Assembly (NCBI RefSeq): GCF_017654505.1
Contig: NC_054538.1
Span: 54,733,786 to 54,797,785 of the forward strand
From: Polyodon spathula
Taxonomy: Eukaryota; Chordata; Actinopteri; Acipenseriformes; Polyodontidae
Length of the DNA stretch: 64,000 nt
Reading direction: 5' to 3'
Shown: in pieces, positions 62,656 through 64,000 of the stretch
Numbering within the stretch: position 1 is the stretch's first letter
How the letters are laid out: the number at the start of each line of letters is the position of its first letter
The notes under the pieces: model-generated
What the model saw: only the letters and a program-made list of their open reading frames with translations
The model's database searches: none
Told to the model about the DNA's origin: nothing
Translations under genes and position numbers: made by a program

Positions 62656-63700
62656 GGACATAAGAAAGCTTACAAACAAGAGGGGGCCATTCGGCCCATC
62701 TTGCTCGTTTGGCTGTTAGTAGCTTATTGATCCCAGAATCTCATCAAGCAGCTTCTTGAAGGATCCCAGGGTGTCAGCTTCAACAACATTACTGGGGAGT
62801 TGATTCCAGACCTTCACAATTCTGTGTAAAAAAGTGCCTCCTATTTTCTATTCTGAATGCCCCTCTGTCTAATCTCCATTTGTGACCCCTGGTCCTTGTT
62901 TCTTTTTTCAGGTCGAAAAAGTTCCTTGGGTCGACATTGTCAATACCTTTTAGTATTTTGAATGCTTGAATTAGGTCGCAGCGTAGTCTTCTTTGTTCAA
63001 GACTGAACAGATTCAATTATTTTAGCCTGTCTGCATATGACATGCCTTTTAAGCCTGGAATAATTCTGGTCGCTCTTCTTTGCACTCTTTCTAGAGCAGC
63101 AATATCTTTTTTATAGCGAGGTGACCAGAACTGAACACAATATTCAAGATGAGGTCTTACTAATGCATTGTACAGTTTTAACATTACTTCCCTTGATTTA
63201 AATTCAACACTTTTCACAATGTATCCGAGCATCTTGTTGGCCTTTTTTATAGCTTCCCCACATTGTCTAGATGAAGACATTTCTGAGTTAACAAAAACTC
63301 CAAGGTCTTTTTCTTAGATTCCTTCTCCAATTTCAGTATCTCCCATATGATATTTATAATGTACATTTTTATTTCCTGCGTGCAGTACCTTACACTTTTC
63401 TCTATTAAATGTCATTTGCCATGTGTCTGCCCAGTTCTGAATCTTGTCTAGATCATTTTGAATGACCTTTGCTGCTGCAACAGTGTTTGCCACTCCTCCT
63501 ATGTTTGTGTCGTCTGCAAATTTAACAAGTTTGCTTACTATACCAGAATCTAAATCATTAATGTAGATTAGGAATAGCAGAGGACCCAATACTGATCCCT
63601 GTGGTACTCCACTGGTTACCACACTCCATTCTGAGGTTTCTCCTCTAATCAGTACTTTCTGTTTTCTACAAGTTAACCACTCCCTAATCCATGTACATGT
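62656..63700 (-). mobile_element. CR1-like LINE, 3' half (reverse transcriptase to 3' end)
   Basis: Minus-strand frames give the reverse transcriptase from its middle, SGVPQGSVLGPLLFLIYIND and the catalytic KFADDT (about 63520), then the thumb (ALVRPHLEYCVQFWSPR, AALERVQRRATRIIPGL) and the C-terminal LEQRRLRCDLIQAFKI. A stop and shifts split these at about 63315 and 63016, so it is inactive. The 3' end lies near 62656 in ggccattcggcccatc-type sequence (62686), a tail I recall from sturgeon-type genomes. The RT N-terminus is missing at a junction near 63700. Confidence 0.85.
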
Positions 63701-63704
63701 GTAT

Positions 63705-64000
63705 CTGTATAGACGGGATGGACTGCATTTAAATAACAAGGGAACCAGTCTACTCGGAGAAAAGATCCTCGAGCAGGTTCAGAAGCATTTAAACTAGAAA
63801 GGAGAGGGGGGAGAAATCAACAAAAAAACAGAAGGGAGACCGCATCAAAACAAGAACAACAACTCAGGTAAGACAACCATTAAATGTATTTATCTAAATG
63901 CTAGAAGTATCAGAAACAAAATTCTAGAACTTGAAGCTACTGCACTAACAGGTAACTATGATGTGATAGGTGTTACAGAAACGTGGTTGTCTGAGAGTGA
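63705..64000 (+). mobile_element. CR1-like LINE, ORF1 end and ORF2 start, opposite orientation
   Basis: On the plus strand the frame LYRRDGLHLNNKGTSLLGEK runs to a stop at about 63797. The D-x-x-H within DGLHL is the catalytic pair of the SGNH esterase that ends CR1-type ORF1. After a spacer, IYLNARSIRNKILELEA and DVIGVTETWLSES encode the start of an APE endonuclease, with its Asn (LNARS) and Glu (VTETW) residues. The element continues past the window. It is head to head with the 3' half at 62656-63700. Confidence 0.82.

Noticed and set aside
24000..64000. First AKT3 coding exon (residues 1-16)
   Set aside because: I scanned the minus strand for the expected short exon with a phase-1 donor and saw no convincing match; it probably lies outside the window.

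Overview
The window reads as intronic DNA of one large vertebrate gene, thick with transposable elements. The host gene is AKT3 (serine/threonine kinase, protein kinase B gamma) on the minus strand. Seven coding exons with GT-AG borders and matching codon phases run from high to low coordinates: 23976-23851, 20756-20645, 19487-19343, 16894-16763, 15942-15877, 13938-13870 and 514-392. Joined, they give residues 17 to 273 of an AKT3-type protein of about 479 residues: most of the PH domain, the linker, and the kinase N-lobe down to the catalytic-loop Arg-Asp-Leu-Lys. The first coding exon (residues 1-16) was not found and should lie beyond 64000; the rest of the kinase domain and the hydrophobic tail lie to the left of position 1.

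The organism is a fish, probably a non-teleost ray-finned fish. The mix of Tc1, DIRS-like, Ngaro-like, hAT, Harbinger-like and RLE-type elements with a CR1-like LINE is typical of fish, and the LINE 3' end near 62660 looks to me like a family common in sturgeon and paddlefish. The species call is from memory and is tentative.

Layout: 1-13.9 kb is a 13.4-kb intron inside the kinase domain. It holds TA microsatellites, a Tc1 element with an open 347-codon transposase (3786-5374), a Harbinger-type SANT fragment, an L2-like tail, a CGGBP1-like fragment, an exon-like plus-strand segment and a decayed DIRS-like tyrosine-recombinase retrotransposon (9.9-13.1 kb). The compact exon cluster spans 13.9-24 kb, with a perfect 126-bp inverted-repeat MITE (14.0-14.4 kb) and a Tc1-like MITE (16.2-16.6 kb) between exons. 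From 24 kb to the right end no AKT3 exon was found, so this is taken as the intron upstream of codon 17. It holds a 1.36-kb foldback element (25.2-26.6 kb), a possible signal-peptide exon (28.6 kb), three solo LTRs (30.3, 32.2 and 37.7 kb, the second nested in an Ngaro-like element at about 30.9-34.7 kb), a pogo-like MITE (44 kb), a degenerate Tc1 (46.1-47.6 kb), a broken THAP gene between short inverted repeats (47.7-48.8 kb), a Harbinger-like element (50.2-51.2 kb), an RLE retrotransposon tail (53.7-54.9 kb), fused Tc1 and hAT remnants (55.0-56.2 kb), a second hAT piece (62.1-62.5 kb) and a CR1-like LINE with a head-to-head 5' inversion (62.66-64.0 kb).

The genes do not form a pathway: one signalling kinase is the host and the rest is mobile DNA. 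I saw no operon, CRISPR array, rRNA or tRNA gene, and no clearly new multi-gene system. The more unusual items are structural: a perfect hairpin MITE, nested solo LTRs with readable target duplications, a THAP relic between inverted repeats, an intact-looking Tc1 source copy, and exon-like segments of unknown origin in the AKT3 introns.
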